From Mannheimia varigena (GTDB lineage: Bacteria; Pseudomonadota; Gammaproteobacteria; Enterobacterales; Pasteurellaceae): a stretch of DNA of 64,000 nucleotides. The notes below the pieces were generated by a model, which worked only from the letters and a program-made list of their open reading frames with translations, searched no databases and was not told where the DNA came from. Where the stretch lies: assembly GCF_013377235.1 (NCBI RefSeq), contig NZ_CP016226.1:1674001-1738000 (forward strand), in the 5' to 3' direction. Positions within the stretch are counted from its first letter, which is position 1; every line of letters begins with the position of its first letter. This document shows, piece after piece, positions 1 to 8,793 of this stretch. The position numbers were made by a program, and so were the translations under genes.

Positions 1-533
1 GGGTAAACTAAGCCTAACATCACTTGAGCAAATAGATTCCCCATCTCGGCAAATTGTTGTAGCTGGTAATCGCTTACTTCAATATTTGCTCCTAAATCTA
101 ACATAACTGTAGATTTTCCATTCATTGCAGGAATAAGAGATGTAAGAGCTGGGCGTTCAATATTGGGGAGTGGAGCAATTAATAATTTTGCTAGCCCCAT
201 TAATACACCTGTATTTCCTCCACTCACACAACCTTGTGCTTTTCCCTCTTTTACAGCCTCAAGTGCTAAACGCATAGAACTGTTTTTACTTTGGCGGATA
301 GCTTTTGAGAAAGAAATATCTGCATCAATTACCTGTTCGGTATGATGAAATTGAATTTTGGGATGATTCTGTAAAGTGTATTTTTGTAATAGTGGAATTG
401 CTTGGTGTTGATTACCAAATAATAAAAATGTGAGATTAGAGTTTTTTTGAAGGGCCTGTGCTATAGCAGGAATAATAACACGGGGACCTAAGTCCCCGCC
501 CATCACATCTACTGCTAGAGTGATATCATTCAA
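1..533 (-). CDS. plsX: Phosphate acyltransferase PlsX, C-terminal part outside the window
   Basis: PlsX makes acyl-phosphate from acyl-ACP, the first committed step feeding PlsY in membrane phospholipid synthesis. The reading frame enters from the left edge and starts near 533 with a TTG preceded by GAGG; the N-terminus reads NDITLAVDVMGGDLGPR, the hallmark DVMGGD(x)GP motif of the family. No ATG fits, so the TTG start is inferred from the ribosome site and the motif distance. About 177 of the roughly 340 family residues are present. It follows rpmF by about 20 bases, matching the conserved yceD-rpmF-plsX order of gammaproteobacteria, so the three genes probably share a transcript. Confidence 0.93.
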   Translation of the reverse strand, partial: MNDITLAVDVMGGDLGPRVIIPAIAQALQKNSNLTFLLFGNQHQAIPLLQKYTLQNHPKIQFHHTEQVIDADISFSKAIRQSKNSSMRLALEAVKEGKAQGCVSGGNTGVLMGLAKLLIAPLPNIERPALTSLIPAMNGKSTVMLDLGANIEVSDYQLQQFAEMGNLFAQVMLGLVY

Positions 534-551
534 GATAAACCTCGAAAGGAA

Positions 552-722
552 TTACTTGTTGATTACTTTACGACCACGGTAGTAACCGTCTGCAGTAACG
601 TGGTGACGGAAGTGTGTTTCGCCACTTGTTTTATCCACTGAAACTGCTGCAGTTGTTAATGCATCGTGTGAACGACGCATATCACGACGTGAACGAGATT
701 TCTTATTTTGTTGAACAGCCAC
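552..722 (-). CDS. rpmF: 50S ribosomal protein L32
   Basis: This 56-residue basic protein of the large ribosomal subunit begins MAVQQNKKSRSRRDMRRSHD and ends YYRGRKVINK, as expected for L32. The start is a GTG at 722, preceded by GGAG. It sits between yceD and plsX with short gaps, the usual operon linking ribosome assembly to lipid synthesis. The four-cysteine zinc site found in some L32 proteins is not present here, as is usual for the gammaproteobacterial form. Identification is by length, sequence and context. Confidence 0.97.
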   Translation of the reverse strand: MAVQQNKKSRSRRDMRRSHDALTTAAVSVDKTSGETHFRHHVTADGYYRGRKVINK

Positions 723-738
723 GGGCTTTCTCCTAGAT

Positions 739-1263
739 CTAGTTTTTCTTTAAATTAGCTAATACTGCAAACGGATTTGGTTTGCTTGCCAGTTCTTCTG
801 GTAACTCGCCAAATGTACGTTCACTCACGGACACTTCACAGTGTTCTTCACTATGCATCGGGACTAGAGGTAATTCAAGAATCAATTCATCTTCAATCAT
901 ATCTAGTAAATTTACTTCACCAAACTCGTTTACTTCGATAGGTTCATAAATTTCGGGCAAGATGTCCGCCTGATCCATGTTAGACACCGGACTGAAACAA
1001 AATGAACAGTCTAGCGTGTGTGTAAACGGGTTATCACATCGTTGGCAATCAAATTCCACATCGATTTTAGCTGAGCCTTTAATCACAGTTAAACGTTGCG
1101 GATCGATATATAACGAGAGAGTAACTTGTGCATCAGTTAGCACATTACATACTGATTCACCCAAGCGTTTTAGAAGTTTACCTGAAATGTAACCTTCATA
1201 ATCCACTCGACGCTGAGCGTCTCTATAAGGGTCAATCGTAAGGGGTAGTTTTACCTTTTGCAT
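739..1263 (-). CDS. yceD: YceD family protein (DUF177), 23S rRNA accumulation
   Basis: A 174-residue cytoplasmic protein of the DUF177/YceD family, which in Escherichia coli is needed for normal 23S rRNA levels. Two CxxC pairs are visible (C73/C76 and C86/C89), followed by an acidic stretch, typical of the family and suggesting metal binding. It is the first gene of the yceD-rpmF-plsX cluster, 16 bases ahead of rpmF. The molecular role of the family is poorly known, so the call is a family assignment. Confidence 0.93.
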   Translation of the reverse strand: MQKVKLPLTIDPYRDAQRRVDYEGYISGKLLKRLGESVCNVLTDAQVTLSLYIDPQRLTVIKGSAKIDVEFDCQRCDNPFTHTLDCSFCFSPVSNMDQADILPEIYEPIEVNEFGEVNLLDMIEDELILELPLVPMHSEEHCEVSVSERTFGELPEELASKPNPFAVLANLKKN

Positions 1264-1476
1264 AGGGTGTGCATATTACAGATAGAAAGCAAATTAGTCA
1301 AAGGAAAATTATTTTTTAATGCAGAATATTAACTGAAATTAAGGGGATTTTTTGACTTATCATAAAAAGCAATTATATTTCGGGATAATTTTTCATCTAG
1401 TTATCGCAAAACTAGCTAAAAAGCTGACTTTTGATTAAAATTCTGAAAGTTATTATTTGACGAGATTCGAGAAAAT

Positions 1477-2271
1477 ATGTTACTTCCTATTTTAGCTATT
1501 GCAGCTTATGCCTTAACGTTGCTTTGGGTTGCCCCCACCTTAGTGAATTTGGAAAGTGCAACAGAAAATAAAAAGCCGAATATAACCCTTGTTTTTGGGT
1601 TTGGTTTATTAGCTATTCTTTTGCATTGTGTCGTGTTATATAACCAATTATGGCTAATAGAAGGACAGAATTTTACGGTAACAAATGTGATCTCTTTAAT
1701 GAGTTTCATAATGGTTGTTTGTGTAACTTTTACATTGCTCAAATGGAAAACTGCTTGGTTTCCTCTGCTTGTTGTATATTCCTTTGCGATTTGTAGTGTG
1801 GCGGTAGCCAGTTTTGTGCAGGGGAGTTTTATCCGCAACATAGAAGAAAATGCAGGATTTATTTTCCACTTAGGCATTGCACTGTTCTCTTATGCGTTAT
1901 TTTTTCTCGCCTTAATTTATGCGTTTCAATTAAAATGGCTAGATCACAAACTCAAAAGCAAAAAAATGTTCTTTTGTTCTATTCTTCCACCATTAATGTC
2001 GGTTGAACGCCATTTCTTTACCTTAACACTTGCGGCACAAGCGATGCTTACGCTTACACTATTTTCAGGTGTGATTTATCTACATAATTTTTTTGAGCCT
2101 GAGCATATCCATAAAGCGATTTTCTCATTTTTGGCTTGGATTGTTTATAATGTTCAAATATTAGGTCAATGGAAATTACGTTGGCGAGGAAAACGGGTGC
2201 TTATTTATTCAATTTCGGGTATGATGTTGCTCACAATCGGATATTTCGGTAGCCGTTTGATCGTCCATTAA
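1477..2271 (+). CDS. ypjD: YpjD-type inner membrane protein of the CcsA/cytochrome c assembly family
   Basis: A 264-residue protein with about eight hydrophobic helices across its whole length, starting at the N-terminus (MLLPILAIAAYALTLLW). It matches the cytochrome C assembly (CcsA-like) family member YpjD, which in enterobacteria lies beside corB as it does here (corB starts 92 bases downstream). The segment around residues 175-205 (SVERHFFTLTLAAQAMLTLT) resembles the CcsA core. It has been linked to Mg2+/Co2+ transport through this gene neighbourhood, but no reaction can be read from the sequence. A strong hairpin terminator follows. Confidence 0.85.
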   Translation: MLLPILAIAAYALTLLWVAPTLVNLESATENKKPNITLVFGFGLLAILLHCVVLYNQLWLIEGQNFTVTNVISLMSFIMVVCVTFTLLKWKTAWFPLLVVYSFAICSVAVASFVQGSFIRNIEENAGFIFHLGIALFSYALFFLALIYAFQLKWLDHKLKSKKMFFCSILPPLMSVERHFFTLTLAAQAMLTLTLFSGVIYLHNFFEPEHIHKAIFSFLAWIVYNVQILGQWKLRWRGKRVLIYSISGMMLLTIGYFGSRLIVH

Positions 2272-2276
2272 TCGCT

Positions 2277-2285
2277 ACAAGCGGT
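2277..2285 (+). repeat. DNA uptake signal sequence (Apl type)
   Basis: One copy of ACAAGCGGT, the core uptake word of the Actinobacillus pleuropneumoniae subgroup, placed directly after the ypjD stop codon and just ahead of its terminator. Confidence 0.85.
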
Positions 2286-2286
2286 T

Positions 2287-2321
2287 AAAAAAGCCCGATT
2301 TTTTGCAAATCGGGTTTTTTA
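2287..2321 (+). terminator. Terminator after ypjD
   Basis: The arms AAAGCCCGATTT and AAATCGGGTTTT form a GC-centred hairpin with a short TTTGC-type loop, followed by a run of T. Confidence 0.88.
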
Positions 2322-2363
2322 GGCGAAAGTAAGTGGTAGCAATCATCGAATTGTTATCACTTT

Positions 2364-3674
2364 ATGATTAATTTATATAGGAATTTAATTTTGGACAGTA
2401 TTCCCCTGAGTAGTTTATTTATTTCTTTAGCTATTCTTTTAGTACTCTCTGCGTTTTTTTCAGGTTCGGAAACCGGCCTGATGTCTTTAAACCGTTATAA
2501 AATGCGCCATCTTGCTGAGCAAGGACATAAAGGGGCAAAATTAGCGGAAAAACTCTTAGCACGAACTGATGTTCTGCTCAGTCTTATTTTAATCTGTAAT
2601 AATCTTGTAAACATCGCTGCCTCTGCAATTGCTACAATGATCGGTATGCAGCTTTCCGGCGAGAAGGGTGTTGCGATTGCTACAGGTTTACTTACATTTG
2701 TAATGTTGGTTTTCTCCGAAATTCTGCCTAAAACGATTGCGGCAACTTATCCTGAAAAGGTGGGTTTTTTTGTTAGTTTCGTATTAACACCACTTAAGAA
2801 ATTACTGAGCCCGATAGTCTTTTTAATGAATCTAATTATTGCAGGTTTATTAAAATTATTACGTATTCAACAGAAAGATAAACAAGAGCTTAGCCCAGAA
2901 GAGCTCCGTAGCGTGGTACTTGAATCAGGTAAATTCATCCCGGCAGAACACCGTGAAATGCTTGTATCTATTTTAGATATGGAAAAAGTCACTGTGGATG
3001 ACATTATGGTGCCTCGTAATGATATTAGCGGCATTGATATTGATGATGATTGGAAAGCCATTATGCGCCAATTGAATCATGCCCCACACGCTAGGGTCTT
3101 AATTTACAAAGGGGATATGGATACTAACATAATGGGGATTTTACGTGTACGTGAAGCATTCCGTTTAATGTTAGAGAAAAACGAATTTACCAAAGAAATG
3201 TTAGTTCGTGCGATTGATGAGGCTTACTTTATTCCTGAAGGTACACCATTAACTACGCAATTAATTAACTTTAAAACGAATAAAGAACGAATTGGCTTGG
3301 TTGTTGATGAATATGGTGATATTAAAGGCCTAGTTACGCTTGAAGATATTTTAGAGGAAATTGTGGGTGAGTTTACTACTTCATCAGCTCCAACGCTTGA
3401 ACAGGAGGTTCAGCCGCAATCAGATGGTACAGTCATTATAGAAGGCTCAGCAAATTTACGAGATCTTAATAAACTCTTTAATTGGGAATTGCCGCTTGAT
3501 GAAGCCAGAACATTTAACGGATTATTATTGGAGCATTTAGAGAAAATTCCTGATGAAGGTATAGAATTTGAAATATATAATTTAAAAGTTACTATTCTTG
3601 AAGTTGCAGAAAATATGGTCAAACAAGCTAGAGTAAAGTATTTAGCTCCAGAACCAATAGCGAATAACGATTAG
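2364..3674 (+). CDS. corB: CorB/YfjD-type transporter (DUF21, CBS pair, CorC_HlyC domain)
   Basis: A 436-residue inner-membrane protein. Residues about 12-175 are a DUF21/CNNM membrane domain with the motif SAFFSGSETGLMSLNR; then a CBS-domain pair (about 205-335, including VPRNDISGI and LVVDEYGDIKGLVTLEDILEE) and a CorC_HlyC transporter-associated domain to the end. CNNM proteins are linked to Mg2+ (and Co2+) efflux, with the CBS pair sensing nucleotide. The length and domain order are complete. It follows ypjD, as in enterobacteria. A weaker HlyC-like toxin label is sometimes attached to this family and is misleading. Confidence 0.92.
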   Translation: MINLYRNLILDSIPLSSLFISLAILLVLSAFFSGSETGLMSLNRYKMRHLAEQGHKGAKLAEKLLARTDVLLSLILICNNLVNIAASAIATMIGMQLSGEKGVAIATGLLTFVMLVFSEILPKTIAATYPEKVGFFVSFVLTPLKKLLSPIVFLMNLIIAGLLKLLRIQQKDKQELSPEELRSVVLESGKFIPAEHREMLVSILDMEKVTVDDIMVPRNDISGIDIDDDWKAIMRQLNHAPHARVLIYKGDMDTNIMGILRVREAFRLMLEKNEFTKEMLVRAIDEAYFIPEGTPLTTQLINFKTNKERIGLVVDEYGDIKGLVTLEDILEEIVGEFTTSSAPTLEQEVQPQSDGTVIIEGSANLRDLNKLFNWELPLDEARTFNGLLLEHLEKIPDEGIEFEIYNLKVTILEVAENMVKQARVKYLAPEPIANND

Positions 3675-3697
3675 TATTAAAAATACTTAGTAGAAAT

Positions 3698-3733
3698 AAC
3701 ACATCATTTTAATAAATGATGTGTTATTTTTTT
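3698..3733 (+). terminator. Terminator after corB
   Basis: Perfect 12-base arms AACACATCATTT and AAATGATGTGTT separated by four bases, followed by A and seven T. The rest of the 3675-3998 gap is AT-rich, with no open frame or structured RNA that I can recognise apart from one inverted repeat near 3935. Confidence 0.9.
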
Positions 3734-3934
3734 GTTTAATAATAATAAAAATGATTATGCTAATATGTTGAATGTTTTAATTTATATTCTACTGTTAAAG
3801 TTATTTATTTAGATTTTTAATTTGTTTTTATGTTTTATTTTAGTTTTTAATGCTGTTAACTGGCGGTTTTAATGGGGTTTATTTAGATTTTTATGCTTTA
3901 CTTTTAGGTTGAGTTTAGGCATATTTCGTTACCA

Positions 3935-3955
3935 AAATGTGAATAACGCACATTT
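3935..3955. promoter_or_regulatory. Inverted repeat upstream of the Na+-coupled transporter
   Basis: AAATGTG and CACATTT, perfect 7-base arms separated by seven bases, lie about 45 bases before the transporter start. It resembles a CRP half-site pair, but the spacing is one base too short for CRP. A regulator site is possible; the protein is unknown. Confidence 0.35.
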
Positions 3956-3998
3956 CATAATATTCTCTGGTCATTTTTATAATTTGAGGTAATTACCC

Positions 3999-5507
3999 GT
4001 GTCTAATCCATCATCAACCTCTTCACAAAGAGAAACCTTTGCTGGTCGTGGAGCATTTATTATGGCAGCCATTGGCTCAGCTGTCGGCTTAGGAAACATC
4101 TGGCGCTTCCCTTACACCACTTACGAAAATGGTGGCGGTGCTTTTATTCTACCATACATCATCGCCTTATTAACTGCAGGTTTACCGTTGCTATTCTTAG
4201 ATTATGCGATTGGGCATAAATATCGTGGTGGCGCACCGCTTTCATTCCGTCGTTTCAGCCCGAAATTTGAAACTTTCGGCTGGTGGCAGGTATTAATCAA
4301 CGTGATTATCGGTATCTACTACGCCGTTGTGTTAGGCTGGGCAGCAAGTTATACCTATTTCTCGCTTAACAGTGCTTGGGGTGATAAACCTGTTGATTTC
4401 TTTGTTGGCGAGTTCTTAAAAATGGGCGACATCACACAAGGTGTTAGCTTTGAATTTGTAGGAGCGGTAACCGGTCCATTAGTTGCAGTTTGGTTAGTAG
4501 CTATTGCTGTATTAGCTTTAGGGATCAAAAAAGGAATTTCAGCGGCTTCTAATATCCTAATGCCATTATTGGTTGTGATGTTCTTAATCTTGGTAGGCTA
4601 TTCTTTAACTCTGCCGGGAGCCGCAAAAGGCTTAGATGCGTTGTTTACACCAAACTGGGAAAAACTAACTGACCCAAGTGTGTGGATTGCAGCTTATGGT
4701 CAAATCTTCTTTTCACTCTCAATCTGCTTTGGGATTATGATTACTTATGCTTCATACCTCAAGCCAAAAACAGATTTAACCGGTTCAGGTTTAGTGGTTG
4801 GCTTTGCCAACAGTGGCTTTGAATTATTAGCCGGTATTGGCGTATTTGCAGCGCTTGGCTTTATGGCAACTGCGGCAGGTCAAGAGGTTAATGAAGTAGC
4901 GAAAGGCGGTATCGGCTTAGCGTTCTTTGCCTTCCCAACTATCATTAACCAAGCCCCGATGGGAGCATTAGTAGGCGTATTATTCTTCGGATCATTAACC
5001 TTTGCAGCATTAACCTCATTTATTTCTGTTGTTGAAGTTATCGTATCAGCAGTGCAAGATAAATTGAATGCAGGACGTGTAAAAGCAACTTTACTGGTGG
5101 GTATTCCAATGATGGTTGTTTCAGTAATGTTGTTCGGTACAACCACAGGCTTACCAATGCTTGACGTAATGGATAAATTCGTGAATCAATTCGGCATTGT
5201 GGCAGTGGCGTTCGTATCATTAGTTGTGATTGTAACCAGTGAAAAACTCAGTACGTTAGAAAGACATATTAACGAAGTTTCTTCATTTAAAGTTGGCTTT
5301 ATCTGGCGTTTATGTATCGTAGTTACCGCAGGTGTGCTTGCATTTATGTTATTCAGTGAGATTGCGAAAGTATATCGTGAGGGCTATGAAGGCTACCCAA
5401 GCTGGTTTGTAAACACCTTCGGTTGGGGTATGGCAATTGGCTTAGCGGTTGTGGCTTACCTACTTTCAAGACTCGCGTGGAAAAATGAACCAAAAGGAGA
5501 ACTATAA
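3999..5507 (+). CDS. Sodium-dependent neurotransmitter:sodium symporter (NSS/SNF) family transporter, MetP-like
   Basis: A 502-residue, roughly 12-helix inner-membrane transporter of the NSS family, which couples uptake of amino acids to Na+. The family signature is at the start: GRGAFIMAAIGSAVGLGNIWRFPY (residues about 15-38), forming the Na+ and substrate site in helix 1. The start is a GTG with GAGG upstream. Its stop codon overlaps the start of a 32-residue MetS-like subunit, an arrangement known for methionine/alanine importers such as MetPS of Corynebacterium, so methionine or a small neutral amino acid is the likely substrate. The substrate is an inference from the partner, not seen in the transporter itself. 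Confidence 0.92.
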   Translation: MSNPSSTSSQRETFAGRGAFIMAAIGSAVGLGNIWRFPYTTYENGGGAFILPYIIALLTAGLPLLFLDYAIGHKYRGGAPLSFRRFSPKFETFGWWQVLINVIIGIYYAVVLGWAASYTYFSLNSAWGDKPVDFFVGEFLKMGDITQGVSFEFVGAVTGPLVAVWLVAIAVLALGIKKGISAASNILMPLLVVMFLILVGYSLTLPGAAKGLDALFTPNWEKLTDPSVWIAAYGQIFFSLSICFGIMITYASYLKPKTDLTGSGLVVGFANSGFELLAGIGVFAALGFMATAAGQEVNEVAKGGIGLAFFAFPTIINQAPMGALVGVLFFGSLTFAALTSFISVVEVIVSAVQDKLNAGRVKATLLVGIPMMVVSVMLFGTTTGLPMLDVMDKFVNQFGIVAVAFVSLVVIVTSEKLSTLERHINEVSSFKVGFIWRLCIVVTAGVLAFMLFSEIAKVYREGYEGYPSWFVNTFGWGMAIGLAVVAYLLSRLAWKNEPKGEL

Positions 5508-5605
5508 TGAGTACCGCAGCAATTATTACAATGGTGGTTGCAATGACGATCATTTGGGGAGGCTTAATTTTCGCAATTAAAAGCCTACCGAAAGAAGAGC
5601 AATAG
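5507..5605 (+). CDS. metS: MetS-type small subunit of the NSS transporter
   Basis: A 32-residue single-helix membrane protein, MSTAAIITMVVAMTIIWGGL followed by IFAIKSLPKEEQ. Its ATG overlaps the transporter stop codon (TAATG), giving tight translational coupling with a good ribosome site (AAGGAG). The N-terminal helix and the short charged KSLPKEE-type tail match the methionine/alanine import small-subunit family. It is too short for most gene finders. The symbol rests on family resemblance and context. Confidence 0.85.
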   Translation: MSTAAIITMVVAMTIIWGGLIFAIKSLPKEEQ

Positions 5606-5621
5606 TTTGCAAAGATAATTA

Positions 5622-5653
5622 AAAAAATGACCGCTTACAAGCGGTCATTTTTT
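5622..5653. terminator. Bidirectional terminator built from paired uptake sequence
   Basis: AAAAAATGACCGCTT and AAGCGGTCATTTTTT with a TAC centre form a hairpin carrying the uptake word ACAAGCGGT. With A/T runs on both sides it can end the metS transcript and the converging grxA transcript. Confidence 0.88.
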
Positions 5654-5654
5654 A

Positions 5655-5915
5655 CTAAACAATGCCAAATTTTTCTTTCACAAAGGCTTGGAAATCAGTA
5701 CAGCCACCAACGTGAACATTATCAACAAAAATTTGTGGCACGGTTGCAACAGGCTTACCAACACGTGGTTCTAAATCTTCTTTTGATAAACCTTCTGCAA
5801 TCATATCAATAAATTTAAAATCAAAATCGTTTAATTCGGTTTTCATTTTTTCAGCTAATTGTTTTGCACGCACGCAGTACGGGCAAGATAAACGTCCATA
5901 AATTTCAACAAACAT
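5655..5915 (-). CDS. grxA: Glutaredoxin 1
   Basis: An 86-residue glutathione-dependent thiol-disulfide oxidoreductase, a cytoplasmic electron donor to ribonucleotide reductase and PAPS reductase in the GrxA family. The active site CPYC is at residues 11-14, with TVPQIF (the cis-proline loop) and VGGCTDF further on. I chose the ATG at 5915 because GAGG lies 7 bases before it and it gives the family length; a longer frame upstream has no support. One residue of note is the extra cysteine in GGCTDF where E. coli GrxA has tyrosine. Confidence 0.93.
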   Translation of the reverse strand: MFVEIYGRLSCPYCVRAKQLAEKMKTELNDFDFKFIDMIAEGLSKEDLEPRVGKPVATVPQIFVDNVHVGGCTDFQAFVKEKFGIV

Positions 5916-5941
5916 CTTTTTTCCTCTATAAGTTGTTAATA

Positions 5942-5950
5942 ACAAGCGGT
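5942..5950 (+). repeat. DNA uptake signal sequence
   Basis: Single ACAAGCGGT followed by TATATTTT in the grxA-srmB divergent gap; the AT-rich tail fits the extended uptake consensus. Confidence 0.8.
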
Positions 5951-6053
5951 TATATTTTAACAATTTTTTGCAAACCAAGCATAGCTTTATTCACCTCACG
6001 GCTTGGGCTTTAATATGATATACTTCACTCAAATTTATTGACGAGAAAAGAAT

Positions 6054-7388
6054 ATGTCCGAATTAATGACCTTTGAGGAGCTTGATTTAAGCCCTCAACT
6101 TCTAAAAGCCTTAGCAAAAAAAGGCCACAGCCGCCCAACAGCAATTCAACAAGCCACTATTCCAGCTGCCCTTGAAGGGCGAGATTTACTGGGTTCTGCT
6201 CCAACAGGCACAGGGAAAACGGCAGCATTCTTACTGCCAGCGATTCAACATTTATTAGACTACCCACGCCGTAAGCCGGGAGCTCCACGCATTTTAGTGC
6301 TTACCCCAACTCGAGAGCTGGCAATGCAGGTGGCGGAACAGGCTGAAGAGCTGGCACAATTTACCAACTTAAGTATTGCGACTATTACAGGCGGAGTGGC
6401 GTATCAAAATCACGGTGAAGTCTTTAACAGTAATCAAGATATTGTGGTAGCAACGCCGGGTCGTTTGATGCAATATATCAAAGAAGAAAACTTTGATTGC
6501 CGAGCAGTTGAAGTGCTGATTTTTGACGAAGCAGACCGAATGTTACAAATGGGCTTTGGGCAAGATGCAGAGAAAATTGCGGCAGAAACCCGTTGGCGTA
6601 AACATACTTGGTTATTCTCAGCCACTCTTGAAGGGGAATTGTTGGAGGATTTCTCTGAGCGATTATTAAACGACCCAATAAAAGTAGATGCAGAGCCGAG
6701 CCGTCGTGAGCGTAAAAAGATCCAGCAATGGTACTATCATGCCGATAATGTGGAGCATAAAACCAAATTGTTGGCTCGTCTTATCGGAGAATTTTCGGTG
6801 GAAAAAGCAATTGTGTTTGTTCGCCGCCGTGAAGATGTGCGAGAGCTAAGCGACACACTTCGCAAACGTGGTTTGCGTTCCACTTACCTTGAAGGCGAAA
6901 TGGCACAAACCCAACGTAATCAGGCGATTACCCGTTTAAAAGAGGGCGTTGTGAATGTTCTTGTTGCGACCGATGTGGCGGCTCGTGGTATCGACATTGA
7001 CGATGTGGATTTCGTGATCAACTACGATTTGCCATACAGTGCCGATACTTACCTTCACCGCATCGGGCGAACCGCTCGTGCCGGCAAAAAAGGCTCAGCA
7101 GTTTCGTTAGTAGAAGCTCACGATTATAAGCTACTCGGTAAAATCAAGCGTTATACGGAAGAAGCATTAAAGCCGCGTATTATCGAAGGCTTAGAACCTC
7201 GAACCAAAGCCCCGAAAGATGGCGAGTTGAATGTAACGAGCAAAAAAGAAAAAGCCCGCATTAAAAAGAAAAAAGAGGTGAAGAAAGAAGCGGCGAAGCA
7301 AAAGGTAAAAGTTCGCCATAAAGACACCAAAAATATCGGCAAACGCCGTAAGCCAAGCAGTGAATCGGCAGCGGTTAAACAGGTGTAA
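6054..7388 (+). CDS. srmB: DEAD-box RNA helicase SrmB
   Basis: A 444-residue ATP-dependent RNA helicase that helps early assembly of the 50S subunit. The helicase motifs are in order: Walker A APTGTGKT at 49-56, PTREL near 85, DEAD at 158-161, SAT at 189-191, then HRIGRTARAG in the second RecA domain. The lysine-rich C-terminus ends with RHKDTKNIGKRRKPS, which is closely shared with E. coli SrmB and separates it from RhlE, RhlB and DeaD. It stands alone, divergent from grxA. Confidence 0.95.
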   Translation: MSELMTFEELDLSPQLLKALAKKGHSRPTAIQQATIPAALEGRDLLGSAPTGTGKTAAFLLPAIQHLLDYPRRKPGAPRILVLTPTRELAMQVAEQAEELAQFTNLSIATITGGVAYQNHGEVFNSNQDIVVATPGRLMQYIKEENFDCRAVEVLIFDEADRMLQMGFGQDAEKIAAETRWRKHTWLFSATLEGELLEDFSERLLNDPIKVDAEPSRRERKKIQQWYYHADNVEHKTKLLARLIGEFSVEKAIVFVRRREDVRELSDTLRKRGLRSTYLEGEMAQTQRNQAITRLKEGVVNVLVATDVAARGIDIDDVDFVINYDLPYSADTYLHRIGRTARAGKKGSAVSLVEAHDYKLLGKIKRYTEEALKPRIIEGLEPRTKAPKDGELNVTSKKEKARIKKKKEVKKEAAKQKVKVRHKDTKNIGKRRKPSSESAAVKQV

Positions 7389-7392
7389 TGAT

Positions 7393-7450
7393 ACAAGCGG
7401 TTATTTTCTGAAGATTTTTTGCAAAAAATTGATCAAGAATAACCGCTTGT
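7393..7450. terminator. Inverted uptake-sequence pair after srmB
   Basis: ACAAGCGGTTATT at 7393 and AATAACCGCTTGT ending at 7450 pair perfectly over 13 bases with a 32-base loop that has its own small pairing (TTTTTTGCAAAAAA). It lies between convergent srmB and the YfcZ-family gene and probably ends both transcripts. Confidence 0.75.
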
Positions 7451-7457
7451 TTTATAT

Positions 7458-7751
7458 CTACCTTACTGCCATTTGAAATAAAATCACTTCCGCTTGGCAG
7501 CTAAAGGTTATCCACATTTTCATCAGAAAACCGTCTGCAATTTGTGTGATTTCACTTTGAATTTCACAAGTCTCAGTTTCGACCGATTTTGCTTTTTGTG
7601 TGAAAAATTCGACCGCTTTTAAAGCCATTTCTTCACTGTCATAAACTGCTTCAAAGGCAATTTGGCGGTCTGCGTTATCTAACATAGAGTTGCCTTTTAG
7701 CTTACACATATTGTGTGCATCAGCGGCTTTTTGTTGCATTGTTTTACTCAT
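7458..7751 (-). CDS. YfcZ/YiiS family protein (DUF406)
   Basis: A 97-residue cytoplasmic protein of the DUF406 (YfcZ/YiiS) family, recognised by the central AFEAVYDSEEMALKAVEFFTQKA stretch and the ITQIADGFLMKMWITFSCQAE end. The function of the family is unknown. It starts one base after the stop of the flavin-dependent oxidoreductase on the same strand, so the two genes are probably co-transcribed; a shared function cannot be inferred from that alone. Confidence 0.88.
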   Translation of the reverse strand: MSKTMQQKAADAHNMCKLKGNSMLDNADRQIAFEAVYDSEEMALKAVEFFTQKAKSVETETCEIQSEITQIADGFLMKMWITFSCQAEVILFQMAVR

Positions 7752-7752
7752 A

Positions 7753-8793
7753 TTACACCTTATCTGAAATTTCTTTTAACCAAGTATAAGACTGATGTTG
7801 TTTTTGTTCATCGAAAATATAGCTCACTGCCATAATTTCATCAATTTCGATTCTCTCTTTTAACTCTTTGAGTTGTTGTTCAACACTCTCACGGCTGCCG
7901 ATAAGTGAGCAGGCTGTCATTTGGCGAACAACCGTTTTTTCTTGGTTATATAACGCATTTTGTTGAAAAGCAACAGGTCCGAAATGTGGCACAATTTCCG
8001 CTTTCACAAAATTTTCCCAGACCTTTTCATCAGACTCGACAGGCGGTTGCAGGTTGTTTTGAGCATTGGTTACTACATTTAAGAAAAACTGGGTTTGAGT
8101 GGTAGCAAGTTGTTCCGCCTCTTGGTCGGTTTCAGCTACGATTGCATTTACACCGAGAATCACATAAGGTTTATCCAGCACTTCCGATGGCTTAAAGTGT
8201 GTGCGATAAATTCGTACTGCATCGTCCATAAAACGAGGAGCAAAATGTGAAGCAAAGGCATAAGGCAAGCCGCGTTCTGCTGCTAAATACGCACTTTCAG
8301 GGCTAGATCCTAGAATATAAAACGGCACATTTAGCCCTTGTGCAGGGTAAGCAGATACAGGATTTGTGCCTTCAAAATAGCCTTTTAGTTCGCTGATTTC
8401 ATCGGGGAAAGGCAAACTTTGTGCATTACGGCGTAAAGCGGTGGCGGTACGCATATCAGTACCCGGTGCACGCCCAAGCCCTAGTTCTACACGGTTAGGG
8501 TAGAGCGTTTCAAGTGTGCCGTACTGTTCTGCCACAATGTAAGGGCTGTGGTTAGGCAGCATTACGCCACCTGATCCCACTCTTAATGTTTCAGTGTGAG
8601 AAAGTGCGTGCTGAATGAGTAATTGTGTTGCCGAGCTGGCAAGGTTTTTCATATTATGATGTTCTGCAATCCAATAGCGTTCAATGCCGATCTTTTCTGC
8701 GTGTTTTGCTAATCTCACCATAGAATCGACCGCTTGTTTAGCGGTTTGCCCTTCACGAATAGGCACAAGATTTAGAATGGATAATTTTGTCAT
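7753..8793 (-). CDS. LLM-class flavin-dependent oxidoreductase
   Basis: A luciferase-like monooxygenase family protein of 346 residues with a predicted TIM-barrel fold binding FMN. Typical family stretches are IERYWIAEHHNM, RVGSGGVMLPNHSPY and RVELGLGRAPGTD, closest in character to the YhbW/bacterial-luciferase-like group. I chose the ATG at 8793 (GGAA upstream) instead of an in-frame TTG four codons earlier. The substrate is unknown. An uptake word lies inside the coding sequence (8729-8737, encoded among residues KQAVDS). Confidence 0.9.
   Translation of the reverse strand: MTKLSILNLVPIREGQTAKQAVDSMVRLAKHAEKIGIERYWIAEHHNMKNLASSATQLLIQHALSHTETLRVGSGGVMLPNHSPYIVAEQYGTLETLYPNRVELGLGRAPGTDMRTATALRRNAQSLPFPDEISELKGYFEGTNPVSAYPAQGLNVPFYILGSSPESAYLAAERGLPYAFASHFAPRFMDDAVRIYRTHFKPSEVLDKPYVILGVNAIVAETDQEAEQLATTQTQFFLNVVTNAQNNLQPPVESDEKVWENFVKAEIVPHFGPVAFQQNALYNQEKTVVRQMTACSLIGSRESVEQQLKELKERIEIDEIMAVSYIFDEQKQHQSYTWLKEISDKV

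Noticed and set aside
3935..3955. CRP site upstream of the NSS transporter
   Set aside because: The half-sites are separated by one base too few for the TGTGA-N6-TCACA layout, so I report only an inverted repeat.
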